Below are positions 48,921 to 60,859 of a stretch of DNA of 64,000 nt, in pieces. Source of the stretch: Aliivibrio sifiae (GTDB taxonomy: Bacteria > Pseudomonadota > Gammaproteobacteria > Enterobacterales > Vibrionaceae); the NCBI RefSeq assembly GCF_002954715.1, contig NZ_MSCP01000001.1, forward strand, positions 1,768,118 through 1,832,117. The letters run 5' to 3'. The notes beneath the pieces were generated by a model. It ran no database searches. It had not been told where the DNA came from and saw only the letters and a list, made by a program, of their open reading frames with translations. The position numbers and the translations under genes are program-made. The stretch's first letter is position 1, and each line of letters opens with the position of its first letter.

Positions 48921-48965
48921 ACTACCCCTTTGGAGTAGTTTTATTTCGTAATTGATCCACGTCAT
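48921..48965 (+). promoter_or_regulatory. Candidate anaerobic/nitrate control elements of nirB
   Basis: The imperfect dyad ACTACCCCTTTGGAGTAGT (48921-48939) contains two NarP/NarL-like heptamers (TACCCCT and TGGAGTA), but with one base between them rather than two. TTGATCCACGTCAT (48952-48965) matches seven of ten bases of an FNR box. Both lie 60-100 bp before nirB. Confidence 0.4.
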
Positions 48966-49023
48966 ATCTACATAATCATTCATAATTCATCATATATGCA
49001 TATCAAATATAATAGGAATTCTT

Positions 49024-51585
49024 ATGAGCAAGATGAAGCTAGTTATCATCGGTAATGGCATGGTTGGGCACCGCTATATCGAAGATTTAGTAGAGAAAAC
49101 TGATGTTCAAAACATGGATATCACAGTGTTCTGTGAAGAGCCACGTATCGCTTATGACCGTGTTCACCTTTCTTCTTACTTTTCTCACCATACGGCTGAT
49201 GAGCTCTCTCTTGTAAAAGAAGGATTCTATGAAAAGCATGGCCTTAATGTCTTAATTGGCGAACGTGCAATTAACATTAACCGCGAAAAACAAGTGGTTT
49301 ATTCGAGCACTGGTCGTGAAATTCAATATGACAAACTGGTTCTTGCTACCGGTTCTTTCCCATTCGTACCACCAATTAAAGGTAATGAAGGTAAAGACTG
49401 TTTTGTCTACCGTACTATTGAAGACCTTAAGTCTATCGAAGCAACCGCTAAAAACAGTAAAAGCGGTGTTGTTGTTGGCGGAGGTCTACTTGGACTTGAA
49501 GCGGCTGGCGCACTTAAAGCATTAGGCGTTACAACACACGTTGTTGAGTTTGCTCCTGTATTAATGGCTGAGCAACTGGATCAACAAGGTGGTTTACAAC
49601 TACGTAATAAAATTGAACGCATGGGTGTTCAAGTTCATACAAGCAAAAATACATTAGAAATTGCCCCAGAAGGCAAAAATGCGCGTAATGTCATGCGTTT
49701 TGCTGATGGCACTGAACTTGAGACTGACTTCATCGTCTTCTCTGCAGGTATTCGCCCTCAAGATAAATTAGCTCGTCAAATGGGACTAGGCGTTGCTCCT
49801 CGCGGTGGTGTTGAAATTAATAACCACTGTCAAACCACAGATAGTAATGTCTATGCAATTGGTGAGTGTGCTTCTTGGAACCGTACTTTCTACGGCTTAG
49901 TAGCTCCTGGCTATAAAATGGCAACAGTTGCTGTTGATCATTTGCTAGGCAATGAAAGTGCATTTGAAGGCGCTGATATGAGTGCTAAATTGAAATTACT
50001 TGGTGTAAAAGTAGGTTCAATTGGTGACGCAAATGGTCGAACTCCAGGCTGTAAAAGCTACGTTTACCAAAACGAAGAACAAGAAGTATATAAACGTATT
50101 ATCGTTTCTGAAGACGGTAAAAAACTGCTTGGCGCGGTAATGGTTGGAGATACATCTGACTATGGCGATTTACTTCAACTTAAACTTAATGATATTGATC
50201 TTCCTGAACATCCAGATCTTCTGATCCTTCCTGCACATGCGGGAGCAGAAAAGCCATCATTAGGTGCTGATTCTTTACCAGAAACAGCAGTTATCTGTTC
50301 ATGCTTCGATGTAACTAAAGGCAAAATTGCTCAAGCGGTTGCAGATGGTCACCACACGATGGCAGACATTAAGGCGGTTACTGGAGCGGGTACGGGCTGT
50401 GGGGGTTGTATCCCTCTGGTAACTTCCGTCCTTAATGCTGAATTAGCTAAATCGGGTATTGAAGTAAAAAGCGACGTATGTGAGCACTTTGCTTATTCTC
50501 GCCAAGAACTGTTCCACCTTATCCGTATCGAAGAAATCAAAACGTTTGATGAACTGCTTGAAAAATACGGTAAAGGCTACGGCTGTGAAGTATGTAAACC
50601 ATTAGTCGGTTCTATTCTAGCGTCTTGCTGGGGTGAGCACATCCTGAAGCCTGAACTAGTAAAATTGCACGATACCAACGATAACTTCCTAGGTAACATA
50701 CAAAAAGACGGCACTTACTCTGTGATCCCTCGTATGGCGGGTGGTGAAGTAACTCCTCAAGCACTAAGTGTTCTTGCTGACGTTGCTGCAGAATATAACC
50801 TATATACCAAAATCACGGGTGCTCAGCGTATTGGTCTATTTGGCGCTCAAAAAGACGACTTACCTGCGATTTGGAAAAAACTAATCACTGCGGGTTACGA
50901 AACTGGCCAGGCATATGCTAAAGCACTGCGTATGGCAAAAACATGTGTAGGCTCAACGTGGTGTCGTTACGGCGTTCAAGACTCTGTTGGTCTAGGCGTA
51001 ATGATCGAGAATCGTTACAAAGGTATTCGTACTCCTCATAAAATGAAGTTTGGTGTATCTGGCTGTACGCGTGAATGTGCTGAAGCACAAGGTAAAGATT
51101 TAGGTATTATCGCAACAGATGCTGGTTGGAACATGTATGTATGTGGTAACGGTGGTATGAAACCTCGTCACGCAGACCTATTAGCAAGCGACTTAGACCA
51201 AGATACATTAATCAAATACATCGACCGCTTCATGATGTTCTACATTCGTACTGCAGCACCACTACAACGTACGTCTGTATGGATGGATAACCTTGAAGGT
51301 GGTGTTGACTACCTACGTGAAGTAATTGTTGATAACAAACTAGGTATTAATGAGCAGCTTGAAAGCGATGTTGCTAGCTTAGTAAATAACTTCGCATGTG
51401 AATGGACAGACACAATCAATGATGAAGCTCAACTAAAACGTTTTGCTCACTTCATTAATGCGGATGACCGTGATAACAACGTTATGTTCGTTACGGATGG
51501 TCGTCAACAACACCGTCCAGCAAGCTTTACGGAAAAACACCCTGAAGCAAAGGGTGACATCCTACACGTAGCAGCAACTGAGTAA
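49024..51585 (+). CDS. nirB: NADH-dependent nitrite reductase, large subunit NirB
   Basis: Cytoplasmic enzyme that reduces nitrite to ammonia with six electrons from NADH. 853 residues. FAD/NAD domains at the N-terminus (IIGNGMVGHRYIEDL, VVVGGGLLGLEAAG). A BFD-like [2Fe-2S] domain is in the middle (CSCFDV from Cys425, then GAGTGCGGCIPLV). The C-terminal sulfite/nitrite reductase domain has the siroheme-[4Fe-4S] cysteines 641, 647 (CVGSTWC), 681 and 685 (CTREC). AATAGGAATTCTT precedes the ATG. It is first of nirB-nirD-FNT channel-cobA. Confidence 0.97.
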   Translation: MSKMKLVIIGNGMVGHRYIEDLVEKTDVQNMDITVFCEEPRIAYDRVHLSSYFSHHTADELSLVKEGFYEKHGLNVLIGERAININREKQVVYSSTGREIQYDKLVLATGSFPFVPPIKGNEGKDCFVYRTIEDLKSIEATAKNSKSGVVVGGGLLGLEAAGALKALGVTTHVVEFAPVLMAEQLDQQGGLQLRNKIERMGVQVHTSKNTLEIAPEGKNARNVMRFADGTELETDFIVFSAGIRPQDKLARQMGLGVAPRGGVEINNHCQTTDSNVYAIGECASWNRTFYGLVAPGYKMATVAVDHLLGNESAFEGADMSAKLKLLGVKVGSIGDANGRTPGCKSYVYQNEEQEVYKRIIVSEDGKKLLGAVMVGDTSDYGDLLQLKLNDIDLPEHPDLLILPAHAGAEKPSLGADSLPETAVICSCFDVTKGKIAQAVADGHHTMADIKAVTGAGTGCGGCIPLVTSVLNAELAKSGIEVKSDVCEHFAYSRQELFHLIRIEEIKTFDELLEKYGKGYGCEVCKPLVGSILASCWGEHILKPELVKLHDTNDNFLGNIQKDGTYSVIPRMAGGEVTPQALSVLADVAAEYNLYTKITGAQRIGLFGAQKDDLPAIWKKLITAGYETGQAYAKALRMAKTCVGSTWCRYGVQDSVGLGVMIENRYKGIRTPHKMKFGVSGCTRECAEAQGKDLGIIATDAGWNMYVCGNGGMKPRHADLLASDLDQDTLIKYIDRFMMFYIRTAAPLQRTSVWMDNLEGGVDYLREVIVDNKLGINEQLESDVASLVNNFACEWTDTINDEAQLKRFAHFINADDRDNNVMFVTDGRQQHRPASFTEKHPEAKGDILHVAATE

Positions 51586-51602
51586 GAGCGAGAGAATTAA
51601 TC

Positions 51603-51932
51603 ATGGCTTCTAAATTCGTAAAAATCTGTCAGCTAGAAGATATTGTTCCGGGTACTGGTGTTTGTGCTCTAGTTAATGGTGAACAAGTTGCAGTATTTCG
51701 CCCAACTCAAGGCGAAGAAGTGCTCGCAATCAGCAATACAGATCCTTACTTCCAAGCAAATGTATTATCACGAGGTTTGATTGTTGAGCACCAAGGTGAA
51801 CTTTGGGTAGCAAGCCCACTGAAAAAACAGCGTTTCAATCTAACAACTGGTGTCTGCATGGAAAACGAGCAATTTAATGTAAAAACATATAACGCTCGTG
51901 TAATAAAAGGCTCAGTAGAGATCGCTGTATAA
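51603..51932 (+). CDS. nirD: Nitrite reductase small subunit NirD
   Basis: 109 residues, Rieske-fold partner of NirB. The fold segments GTGVCALVNGEQVAVFR and GELWVASPLKKQRFNLTTGVC are clear, but the Rieske CxH pairs are missing (SNTDPYFQ in place of CPH), as is normal for NirD, so it carries no cluster and probably shapes the complex. It starts 17 bp after nirB with GAGAG upstream, in the same operon. Confidence 0.95.
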   Translation: MASKFVKICQLEDIVPGTGVCALVNGEQVAVFRPTQGEEVLAISNTDPYFQANVLSRGLIVEHQGELWVASPLKKQRFNLTTGVCMENEQFNVKTYNARVIKGSVEIAV

Positions 51933-52037
51933 GATTTGATAGTTCAAGGGTTCTAGTTTCATATTGTTGATAATAAATAATGATTAGAGCCCTTTCCTAT
52001 CCAATTTTAACTTTTAACTTTTTGTAAGGGCACATTT

Positions 52038-52850
52038 ATGTCTGCTTTAAAACCTGTAGAAATTGTTCAAACTATGATCGATGTTGGTGAAGCGAAAATC
52101 AAAACAGGAACTCGAGACCTGATATTGCGCGGCACTATGGCTGGTATTATCCTTTCTTTAGCCGTTGTTGTTGCAATTACAGCAATAACACAAACAGGCA
52201 TTGGACTTGTTGGCGCTCTCGTATTCCCTGTTGGTTTCTGTATTCTTAGTTTAATGGGCTACGACCTATTAACCGGTGTATTTGGTCTTGCTCCACTAGC
52301 AAAATTTGATAATCGTCCAGGAGTAACTTGGGGCCGAATCCTACGTTGTTGGGGCTATGTTGGCCTTGGCAACCTTCTAGGCTCTCTACTTGTTGCTTTT
52401 CTTGTTGCACTAACATTTACGATGAATTTTAGTATTGAACCTGGAGCGGTAGGTCAAAAGTTCATTGCAGCGGCAACTGCTCGAACTTCAGGTTATGAAG
52501 CACACGGCATGAATGGTTGGATCACTGTTTTTGTTAAAGGTATTCTTTGTAACCTAATGGTTTGCTTGGGTGTAATTGGTAACATGTCAGCTCGTACTGT
52601 TGCTGGCAAGATTGCTGCAATGTGGCTTCCAATCTTCATTTTCTTTGCATTAGTTTTTGAACATGCTGTTGTAAACATGTTCCTATTCCCACTAGGTATG
52701 ATGCTAGGTGCTGACTTTACTATTGCAACTTGGTTGAACTTCAACCTTATCCCAACCATTCTAGGTAACCTAGTTGGTGGCCTTATCTTTACGTGTGTTC
52801 CTTTATATCTAACACACGCAAAAACAGCACCATCTCTAAGCTCTAACTAA
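52038..52850 (+). CDS. Formate/nitrite transporter (FNT) family channel
   Basis: 270-residue inner-membrane protein with six hydrophobic segments. FNT features are LMGYDLLTGVFGL (first half-helix break), CWGYVGLGNLLGSLLVA, VKGILCNLMVCLGV and FEHAVVNMFLFPLGMM (conserved EHxxxNM). The position between nirBD and cobA indicates nitrite import (NirC role), but the sequence differs from E. coli NirC, so I leave the symbol blank. It starts 105 bp after nirD, with TTGTAAGGGC upstream, and ends at a terminator. Confidence 0.92.
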   Translation: MSALKPVEIVQTMIDVGEAKIKTGTRDLILRGTMAGIILSLAVVVAITAITQTGIGLVGALVFPVGFCILSLMGYDLLTGVFGLAPLAKFDNRPGVTWGRILRCWGYVGLGNLLGSLLVAFLVALTFTMNFSIEPGAVGQKFIAAATARTSGYEAHGMNGWITVFVKGILCNLMVCLGVIGNMSARTVAGKIAAMWLPIFIFFALVFEHAVVNMFLFPLGMMLGADFTIATWLNFNLIPTILGNLVGGLIFTCVPLYLTHAKTAPSLSSN

Positions 52851-52889
52851 AAACAAATAACGAAGAGTTAGTTATAACTCATTCAAATT

Positions 52890-52927
52890 AAATCACTCTT
52901 AATCAAGTATTAAGGGTGATTTTTTTT
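52890..52927 (+). terminator. Terminator after the FNT channel gene
   Basis: The 14-bp stem AAATCACTCTTAAT / ATTAAGGGTGATTT (one G-U) has a 5-nt loop and a T-run. It lies before cobA, so cobA may need read-through or its own promoter. Confidence 0.88.
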
Positions 52928-52978
52928 ATCACCTCTTACATACTAGAGTGAAATAAAAACATGATGCAGGAATCTATT

Positions 52979-53767
52979 ATGCCAAGTATTCAAGCTCAGT
53001 CTGAGCAGAAAAAACAAAACGGACTTGTTTCTCTTGTTGGCGCAGGTCCTGGCGATGCAGACCTATTAACGGTAAAAGGTTACCGCCTTATACAGCAAGC
53101 TGATGTTGTTGTTTATGACCGTCTTGTTTCCAAAGAAATTTTAGCGCTTGCCAATGACAATGCTGAAATGATTTATGTCGGGAAAAAGCTCGATTTTCAT
53201 TTCGTACCACAAGACAAAATTAATCAACTCTTAGTGGATAAAGCACAAGAAGGTAAGCACGTTGTCCGTCTTAAAGGCGGGGATTCATTTATTTTTGGTC
53301 GTGGTGGCGAAGAATTAGAAACTCTCGCTGAGAATGGTGTTCAATTTGAAGTAGTTCCAGGTATTACTGCAGCTGCAGGAGCAACCTCTTATGCTGGTAT
53401 TCCCCTAACCCATCGAGATCATGCTCAAAGCGTTCAATTTATTACTGCTCACGTACAAAAAAATGGGGCTGAGATTGAATGGGATGCTTTAGTGCGTTCA
53501 AACAATACATTAGTGTTTTATATGGGGTTAAAACAATCACCTCATATATCAACTCAATTAATTGAACACGGTTTAGCAGCTAATACGCCTTGTGCCATTA
53601 TTGAACGTGGAACGACAGCAAAACAAAAAGTATTCACAGGTACTATTTCAGAATTAGCTCAAATGGCAGAAAAAGCCATTAGCCCGTCTCTTATCGTTGT
53701 GGGCAGTGTAACAACATTACATAAGAAGTTAGATTGGTTTTCACCAAGCTCAGCAGATACTGAATAA
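52979..53767 (+). CDS. cobA: Uroporphyrinogen-III C-methyltransferase
   Basis: Uses two S-adenosylmethionine to make precorrin-2 from uroporphyrinogen III, the branch point to siroheme. 262 residues from the ATG at 52979 (AGGA eight bases upstream); the ATG at 52961 would add six residues. Signature VSLVGAGPGDADLLTVKGYRL, then VVVYDRLVSKEIL, and RLKGGDSFIFGRGGEE near residue 90. It has the single methyltransferase domain of SUMT/CobA, not the fused CysG. Siroheme is the cofactor of NirB encoded upstream, so context fits; the oxidase/chelatase is elsewhere. Confidence 0.94.
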   Translation: MPSIQAQSEQKKQNGLVSLVGAGPGDADLLTVKGYRLIQQADVVVYDRLVSKEILALANDNAEMIYVGKKLDFHFVPQDKINQLLVDKAQEGKHVVRLKGGDSFIFGRGGEELETLAENGVQFEVVPGITAAAGATSYAGIPLTHRDHAQSVQFITAHVQKNGAEIEWDALVRSNNTLVFYMGLKQSPHISTQLIEHGLAANTPCAIIERGTTAKQKVFTGTISELAQMAEKAISPSLIVVGSVTTLHKKLDWFSPSSADTE

Positions 53768-53786
53768 GCATTTAAACCAAACACAA

Positions 53787-53820
53787 AAAAGCCCAAGAAA
53801 GTTATCTCTCTTGGGCTTTG
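53787..53820 (+). terminator. Bidirectional terminator, cobA / kdsA
   Basis: The 11-bp stem AAAGCCCAAGA / TCTTGGGCTTT (53788-53819) has a 10-nt loop and an A6 run on the left for the minus strand. Confidence 0.85.
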
Positions 53821-53845
53821 TCTTATTTATCTTTGTAGCATTCGA

Positions 53846-55524
<1,679 letters not shown>

Positions 55525-55526
55525 AG

Positions 55527-55910
55527 TTACCCCAGAAACGTTGGTACTTTAGTTACCGCAATTTTAGCAGCAACCATTAACCATCCTAATGCACCAAGAA
55601 AGGCAAAGGTTTTAAATACTTTATTCTTGCCATTGTTCAACGTAACAAAAGCCAAAGCGATATATACCATTACACATGTCAATTTCTCAGTTAACCAAGG
55701 AGCTGCCCCTGTAAATGGAATAAAACCTGTAATAAAGATAAGTGCAATACCACTTAACAACATAGCTGAATCAACAACGTGAGGAACTCGTTTTAAAAAT
55801 GCTTTATTACGAAGATCTGAATCAACCATCATCAATACATAGCGAACAACAAATAGCAGTACGCTACAAGCAATCATAAATAAGTGAATATGTTTAACAG
55901 CGGTATACAT
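55527..55910 (-). CDS. sirB2: SirB2-family inner-membrane protein (YchQ)
   Basis: 127 residues with four membrane segments (about 6-27, 43-63, 69-92 and 98-119). The start is MYTAVKHIHLFMIACSVLLF, with a conserved KHxHL. The conserved loop KAFLKRVPHVVDSAMLLSGI includes the RxxPHxxD element of the family. Function unknown. It lies 3 bp after prmC and 2 bp before sirB1, so translation is likely coupled. Confidence 0.9.
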   Translation of the reverse strand: MYTAVKHIHLFMIACSVLLFVVRYVLMMVDSDLRNKAFLKRVPHVVDSAMLLSGIALIFITGFIPFTGAAPWLTEKLTCVMVYIALAFVTLNNGKNKVFKTFAFLGALGWLMVAAKIAVTKVPTFLG

Positions 55911-55913
55911 GAA

Positions 55914-56780
55914 TTATCCTTTATTCTCTGTTTTTGTTGACCATTGACCTAATGTAACACGGTCATTGCCAGCATAATCTTGTTCTGTTTTGACATTAAC
56001 AAAGCCGTGCGCTTCAAAATAAGTACGCAATTGCCTACCTTGCTCAAAGCCATGCTCCATTAGTAACCAACCATTCTCAACTAAATAAGTACGGCTGTGT
56101 TCCATAATGTGAATTAAATCCGCAAAACCTTCTTGTTCTGCAACTAATGCCGTTTGAGGTTCGAACCGTACATCACCTTGAGATAAATGAGGATCATTAC
56201 CATCAATATAAGGTGGATTGCTCACAATAATAGAAAACTGCTCATCAGGCTGAATTGGGTCAAACCAACTTCCCTGACGAAATTCAGTATTCATAATACA
56301 ATTATCTTTCGCATTACCTTGTGCTAACTCAACCGCATCTTGTTGATAATCGACACCAATAATACTAAGCGTTGGTATCTCAGAAGCAATGGCTAATGCT
56401 ATCGCTCCTGTTCCTGTTCCTAAGTCCAGGACTTTTGTTGATGACACATCAAGATGGTCGAGAGCAATCTCAACAAGACGTTCTGTATCAGGGCGAGGAA
56501 TTAGCGTAGTGGGTGACACTTTTAGCGGTAATGACCAAAATTCGCGATAACCAATAATATAAGCGATTGGCTCACCAGAGAGGCGACGAGAAAGCAATGA
56601 TTCAAAAGCCATAAGTTCTGAATCAGTCAATTCTTTTTCAGGCCAAGTAAGCAAGTAGCTTCTTGGTTTATCTAAAATATGACAAAGCAGAACAGATGCA
56701 TCAATTTGAGGAGAATCACTCCCCTCAAGTTGCAGCAATTGAATTGAACGCTTTAATAGCGCATCAATAGATTGGTTCAT
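55914..56780 (-). CDS. prmC: Release factor glutamine methyltransferase PrmC (HemK)
   Basis: N5-methylates the glutamine of the GGQ motif in PrfA and PrfB. 288 residues. The N-terminal helical domain binds the release factor. The SAM loop is VLDLGTGTGAIALA (about residues 117-130). The catalytic NPPY is at 188-191 (IIVSNPPYIDG). It begins one base inside the prfA stop (TAATG), so the enzyme is made together with its substrate. Confidence 0.97.
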   Translation of the reverse strand: MNQSIDALLKRSIQLLQLEGSDSPQIDASVLLCHILDKPRSYLLTWPEKELTDSELMAFESLLSRRLSGEPIAYIIGYREFWSLPLKVSPTTLIPRPDTERLVEIALDHLDVSSTKVLDLGTGTGAIALAIASEIPTLSIIGVDYQQDAVELAQGNAKDNCIMNTEFRQGSWFDPIQPDEQFSIIVSNPPYIDGNDPHLSQGDVRFEPQTALVAEQEGFADLIHIMEHSRTYLVENGWLLMEHGFEQGRQLRTYFEAHGFVNVKTEQDYAGNDRVTLGQWSTKTENKG

Positions 56781-57868
56781 TAGTTATTTTCAGCTAATGC
56801 AGCTAGTTGATCTGCTTGGTATTCTAATACAACAGGTTCAATCAACGCAGCTAGATCACCTTCTAATACTTCGTTTAAACGGTAAATAGTTAAGTTAATA
56901 CGGTGATCAGAAACACGGCCTTGTGGGTAGTTGTATGTACGAATACGGTCAGAACGATCACCCGAACCTAGTAAGTTACGACGCGTGTCAGATACAGCTT
57001 CTGCACGACGAGCTTGTTCAGCTTGAATAATTCGAGCTGCAAGTACAGACATCGCTTTTGCTTTGTTTTTATGCTGTGAACGTTCATCTTGACACTCAAC
57101 AACAGTACCTGTTGGTAAGTGAGTGATACGAATTGCTGAATCGGTGGTGTTAACGTGCTGACCACCCGCGCCAGATGCACGGAAGGTATCGATTTTTAAA
57201 TCTGCCGCCTTAATTTCTGGAAGATCCGCCTCTGGGATCTCAGCCATTACTGCAACAGTACACGCAGACGTATGTACACGACCTTGTGATTCAGTTTCAG
57301 GTACACGTTGTACACGGTGACCGCCTGATTCAAACTTCAATACGCCATAAGCGCCATCGCCACTTACTTTTGCAATCATTTCTTTGAAGCCACCTTGCTC
57401 AGAAACATTCGAGCTCATGACTTCAATACGCCAACCTTTTTTCTCTGCAAAACGAGAATACATACGGAAAAGGTTACCCGCAAAAATACCCGCTTCATCA
57501 CCACCAGCACCAGCACGGATCTCTAAGAAACAGTTACGCTCATCGTTTGGATCTTTTGGAATAAGCAAAACTTGCAGTTCATCAGTAAGACGCTCAATCG
57601 CTTCTTTTGCTTCTTTAATCTCATCTTGCGCCATTTCGCGCATTTCAGCATCATCTTCTTGAGCCATTTCTTCTGCAGCGACCAAGTCTTCTTGAGCTTG
57701 TTCATACGCTTGGAAACATTGTGTCACTTCTTCCAATTGAGAGTATTCACGAGATAAAGCTCGGAATTTATTTTGATCACCAATAACTCCGGGATCACCT
57801 AATAAATGTTGAACTTCTTCATAACGCTCAACCAGCGTCTCCAGTTTTACTCGAATTGATGCTTTCAT
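56780..57868 (-). CDS. prfA: Peptide chain release factor 1
   Basis: Reads UAA and UAG stop codons and triggers peptide release. 362 residues (E. coli 360). The codon-recognition loop PET is at about 190-192 ([15 protein letters not shown]), and the GGQ motif is at residues 235-237 ([12 protein letters not shown]). The coiled N-terminal domain is rich in Glu and Ala. It follows hemA by 38 bp and overlaps prmC by one base. Confidence 0.98.
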   Translation of the reverse strand: MKASIRVKLETLVERYEEVQHLLGDPGVIGDQNKFRALSREYSQLEEVTQCFQAYEQAQEDLVAAEEMAQEDDAEMREMAQDEIKEAKEAIERLTDELQVLLIPKDPNDERNCFLEIRAGAGGDEAGIFAGNLFRMYSRFAEKKGWRIEVMSSNVSEQGGFKEMIAKVSGDGAYGVLKFESGGHRVQRVPETESQGRVHTSACTVAVMAEIPEADLPEIKAADLKIDTFRASGAGGQHVNTTDSAIRITHLPTGTVVECQDERSQHKNKAKAMSVLAARIIQAEQARRAEAVSDTRRNLLGSGDRSDRIRTYNYPQGRVSDHRINLTIYRLNEVLEGDLAALIEPVVLEYQADQLAALAENN

Positions 57869-57906
57869 ATAATATTTATTCTTTATGTTGGTAGCGAACG
57901 CTACAC

Positions 57907-59163
57907 TTAGTTGTCTAGACCAATACTAGTACGGATCACAGCAAGTTTGTCTGGCTCACCATTTTTGGCAGCCTGCTGCATCGCAAGTGTTGGTGCATGA
58001 ATGAGTTTATTGGTTAATTTATTGCTTAATTCTGCTAATACTTTTTCTGCATTTTGACCAGAGGCTAATGCTTGAATACTTTTTTGTAATAATTCAGTCC
58101 TAATCGCTTCTGAATTATTTCGATATTGACGAATGCTATTCACCGCTTGGCGAGAGCGGATCCACGTCATAAAGCTTGCACTCTCTTCACTAACGATCGC
58201 TTCAGCTTGAATCGCTTCAATTTTTCGCTGCTCAATATTGTGGTCAATTATCGATTTAAGATCATCTACCGAATACAAATACGCATCATTCAATTCTGCG
58301 ACTTCCCCTTCAATATCTCTAGGGACAGCAATATCAACAAATAACATAGGTTGATGCCTACGTTGCTTTAATGCACTTTCAACCATTCCCTTTCCAATAA
58401 TAGGTAAGGGACTGGCAGTTGAACTAATAATGATATCGGCTTTTGGTAGATATTCTGGAATTTCAGGAAGGCTAATAACATCCGCGTTAAATTGCTCTGC
58501 AAGCCCCATTGCTCTTTCACGAGTTCGATTGGCAACAATAAGTTGTTTACAGCCTGCTGCATCTAAATGCTTAGCGACCAATTCAATCGTTTCACCTGCG
58601 CCAACAAGAAGAACAGTTGATTCAGCAAGAGATTCAAAGATTTGACGAGCAAGAATACAAGCGGCATACGCAACAGAAACGGCATTACCGCCAATATTTG
58701 TTTCAGTACGAACTCGTTTAGCTACAGAGAAATCACTTTGAAATAACTTCTCTATTATCCCTTCAACCGCATTGTGCTCTCTTGCGTCTGCAAAGGCTTT
58801 TTTAACTTGACCTAAAATTTGTGGTTCGCCTAGCACTAATGAGTCTAATCCACATGATACTCGCATTAAATGTTTTACTGCTGCTTGTTCTTCATACACA
58901 TAAATACTTGGCATTAATATGTCTAAAGAGACACGGTGAAACTCTGCCAGCCAGTTAAGTACATAACCACTACTGATCCCAACTTTCACTTCACAATAAA
59001 TTTCAGTTCGATTACAGGTCGATAGAATCACGCCACTTTGGATCGCATCACTATTTTTTAATTCATCTAGCGCCTTGGTTAATTTGTCAGGAGAGAAAGC
59101 AACTTTCTCCCGCAAATCAACAGAGGCTGACGTATGATTGATTCCAATAACAAGCAATGACAT
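57907..59163 (-). CDS. hemA: Glutamyl-tRNA reductase
   Basis: First committed step of C5-pathway haem synthesis: reduces glutamyl-tRNA to glutamate-1-semialdehyde with NADPH. 418 residues, the E. coli length, from the ATG at 59163 ([15 protein letters not shown]); an upstream in-frame start would add ten unrelated residues. The nucleophile Cys50 is in [11 protein letters not shown]. The NADPH domain has [19 protein letters not shown], and a dimerisation helix closes the C-terminus. It leads the operon and is divergent from lolB. Haem feedback through N-terminal Lys residues is known in enterobacteria but not evident here. Confidence 0.97.
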   Translation of the reverse strand: MSLLVIGINHTSASVDLREKVAFSPDKLTKALDELKNSDAIQSGVILSTCNRTEIYCEVKVGISSGYVLNWLAEFHRVSLDILMPSIYVYEEQAAVKHLMRVSCGLDSLVLGEPQILGQVKKAFADAREHNAVEGIIEKLFQSDFSVAKRVRTETNIGGNAVSVAYAACILARQIFESLAESTVLLVGAGETIELVAKHLDAAGCKQLIVANRTRERAMGLAEQFNADVISLPEIPEYLPKADIIISSTASPLPIIGKGMVESALKQRRHQPMLFVDIAVPRDIEGEVAELNDAYLYSVDDLKSIIDHNIEQRKIEAIQAEAIVSEESASFMTWIRSRQAVNSIRQYRNNSEAIRTELLQKSIQALASGQNAEKVLAELSNKLTNKLIHAPTLAMQQAAKNGEPDKLAVIRTSIGLDN

Positions 59164-59343
59164 TCGGCAAACAGACCAATAAAAAAATAACAAGGACGAA
59201 TTTTACTTGATGCGACAGAATTTTAAAAGGCATCAGGACGTTCAGTCCGAAAATTAGTGACGAATAAACACTATTTAACTCCAAATGCACTAACAATTTG
59301 CTACAATCTGAAAATCTACTTCGAATTATGCATGAGATTTCTA

Positions 59344-59958
59344 ATGAAGTGTTCTCGTTTTACTCGTTCCCCTTTTGTTATTTTCATCATCACTCTTTTT
59401 CTGAATGCTTGTTCTAGTGTTCCATTAACGCCGCAACAATCGACCAATTGGGATAAGCATCAAACTCGATTAGAAAATATAACCAATTACCAAGTCACCG
59501 GTAAAATTGGTTATCAGTCTCCAGAAGAACGTCATAGCTTAAATTTTCAATGGGTACAAAAACCCGAAAGTAGCCAATTATTACTCACCACTTTTTTAGG
59601 GCAAACAGTAATAAAGGCTTCAATAACTGATGGACATACCGTTATTGAAACCGGTGATGGCCAAACATTTGAAGGCCAAGACCCTGGACGATTAATGTAT
59701 GGTCTTACCGGGTTAAATCTTCCTATTGGTTACTTAGGGGATTGGATAAAAGGACTACCAACCGCTGCTGATGACTTTCAACTTAATGAACTAAATACGG
59801 TTGAACACCTAGTAAAACAAATTGGCCAGACTAATTGGCACCTACGTTACAATAGTTATATTGAAAAAGGACAAGCACTACTGCCTAATTCAATGAAACT
59901 CTCCCAACAAAAGACAACCATTAAAATCATTGCTTCAAATTGGACTGTTTCTCAATGA
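59344..59958 (+). CDS. lolB: Outer-membrane lipoprotein receptor LolB
   Basis: Accepts lipoproteins from LolA and inserts them in the outer membrane; itself a lipoprotein. 204 residues from the ATG at 59344, which has TGAGA six bases upstream; an ATG at 59332 is in frame but lacks a site. The signal [15 protein letters not shown] gives a lipobox with the lipidated Cys. The mature domain has [22 protein letters not shown] and [13 protein letters not shown], typical of the LolA/LolB half-barrel. An extended -10 TGCTACAAT lies at 59299-59307. It overlaps ispE by 4 bp (ATGA). Confidence 0.94.
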   Translation: MKCSRFTRSPFVIFIITLFLNACSSVPLTPQQSTNWDKHQTRLENITNYQVTGKIGYQSPEERHSLNFQWVQKPESSQLLLTTFLGQTVIKASITDGHTVIETGDGQTFEGQDPGRLMYGLTGLNLPIGYLGDWIKGLPTAADDFQLNELNTVEHLVKQIGQTNWHLRYNSYIEKGQALLPNSMKLSQQKTTIKIIASNWTVSQ

Positions 59959-60821
59959 TCACGACATCAACTCGTTGGCCTTCCCCAGCCAAATTAAACT
60001 TATTTCTTTATATCAATGACCAGCAAGCTAATGGTTATCATGAATTGCAAACCTTATTTCAATTCATCGACCTATGCGACTACCTCACCATCACTGCAAA
60101 TCCATCAAATAAGATTACTCTTTCTCCTGATATTCCAGGAGTTAAAACAGAAGACAATTTAATATGGAAAGCAGCAACTCTACTTCAACAACACACTCAG
60201 TGCTCTTTTGGTGCTCATATTGAAATAGAAAAAATATTACCTATGGGTGGAGGAATTGGTGGTGGTTCATCAAATGCAGCAACCGTATTAGTTGCCCTCA
60301 ATTTTCTTTGGGGTCTTAATTTAAGTAATGAGGTACTAGCCGATTTAGGTATCAAACTTGGAGCAGATGTACCGATTTTTGTTCATGGTTTTGCCGCCTT
60401 TGCCGAGGGGATTGGTGAAAAACTACAGCCAGCCACTCCTAAAGAGTTATGGTATCTACTGATCAAACCAGAGGTGAGCATTTCTACTGTTGATGTCTTC
60501 ACTCATCCAGATTTGATTAGAAATACACCAAAACAGCCACTTAACGTACTTTTGGACGCTCCGTACGAAAACGATTGCGAAAAAATTGTCAGAAGTGTGT
60601 ATCCAGAGGTTGATTACCAACTTTCATGGCTGTTAGAATATGCGCCATCAAGATTAACTGGAACAGGTGCTTGTGTTTTTGCTGAATTTAACAGTGAAAA
60701 AGAAGCTAAGCACGTCTACTCTTTAATCTCTGATAATGCAACAGGATTTATCGCCCGAGGTATGAATACTTCGCCACTCAACCACCAACTGGAAGAGTAT
60801 AAATCATTATGCAAAATATAA
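59955..60821 (+). CDS. ispE: 4-diphosphocytidyl-2-C-methyl-D-erythritol kinase
   Basis: GHMP kinase of the MEP isoprenoid pathway. 288 residues from the ATG at 59955. N-terminal [14 protein letters not shown] has the family PAKLNL. The ATP loop [14 protein letters not shown] is at about residues 97-110. C-terminal [12 protein letters not shown] is the third GHMP motif. It is translationally coupled to lolB (ATGA overlap) and 38 bp before prs, the conserved order in gammaproteobacteria. Confidence 0.97.
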   Translation: MITTSTRWPSPAKLNLFLYINDQQANGYHELQTLFQFIDLCDYLTITANPSNKITLSPDIPGVKTEDNLIWKAATLLQQHTQCSFGAHIEIEKILPMGGGIGGGSSNAATVLVALNFLWGLNLSNEVLADLGIKLGADVPIFVHGFAAFAEGIGEKLQPATPKELWYLLIKPEVSISTVDVFTHPDLIRNTPKQPLNVLLDAPYENDCEKIVRSVYPEVDYQLSWLLEYAPSRLTGTGACVFAEFNSEKEAKHVYSLISDNATGFIARGMNTSPLNHQLEEYKSLCKI

Positions 60822-60859
60822 AATTCTCACAATTTGGACGCAACCCTGAGGTTTCCACC

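Noticed and set aside
51968-51986. Fur-box-like TGATAATAAATAATGATT between nirD and the FNT channel gene
   Set aside because: The match to the 19-bp Fur consensus is poor and out of register, in a very AT-rich gap.
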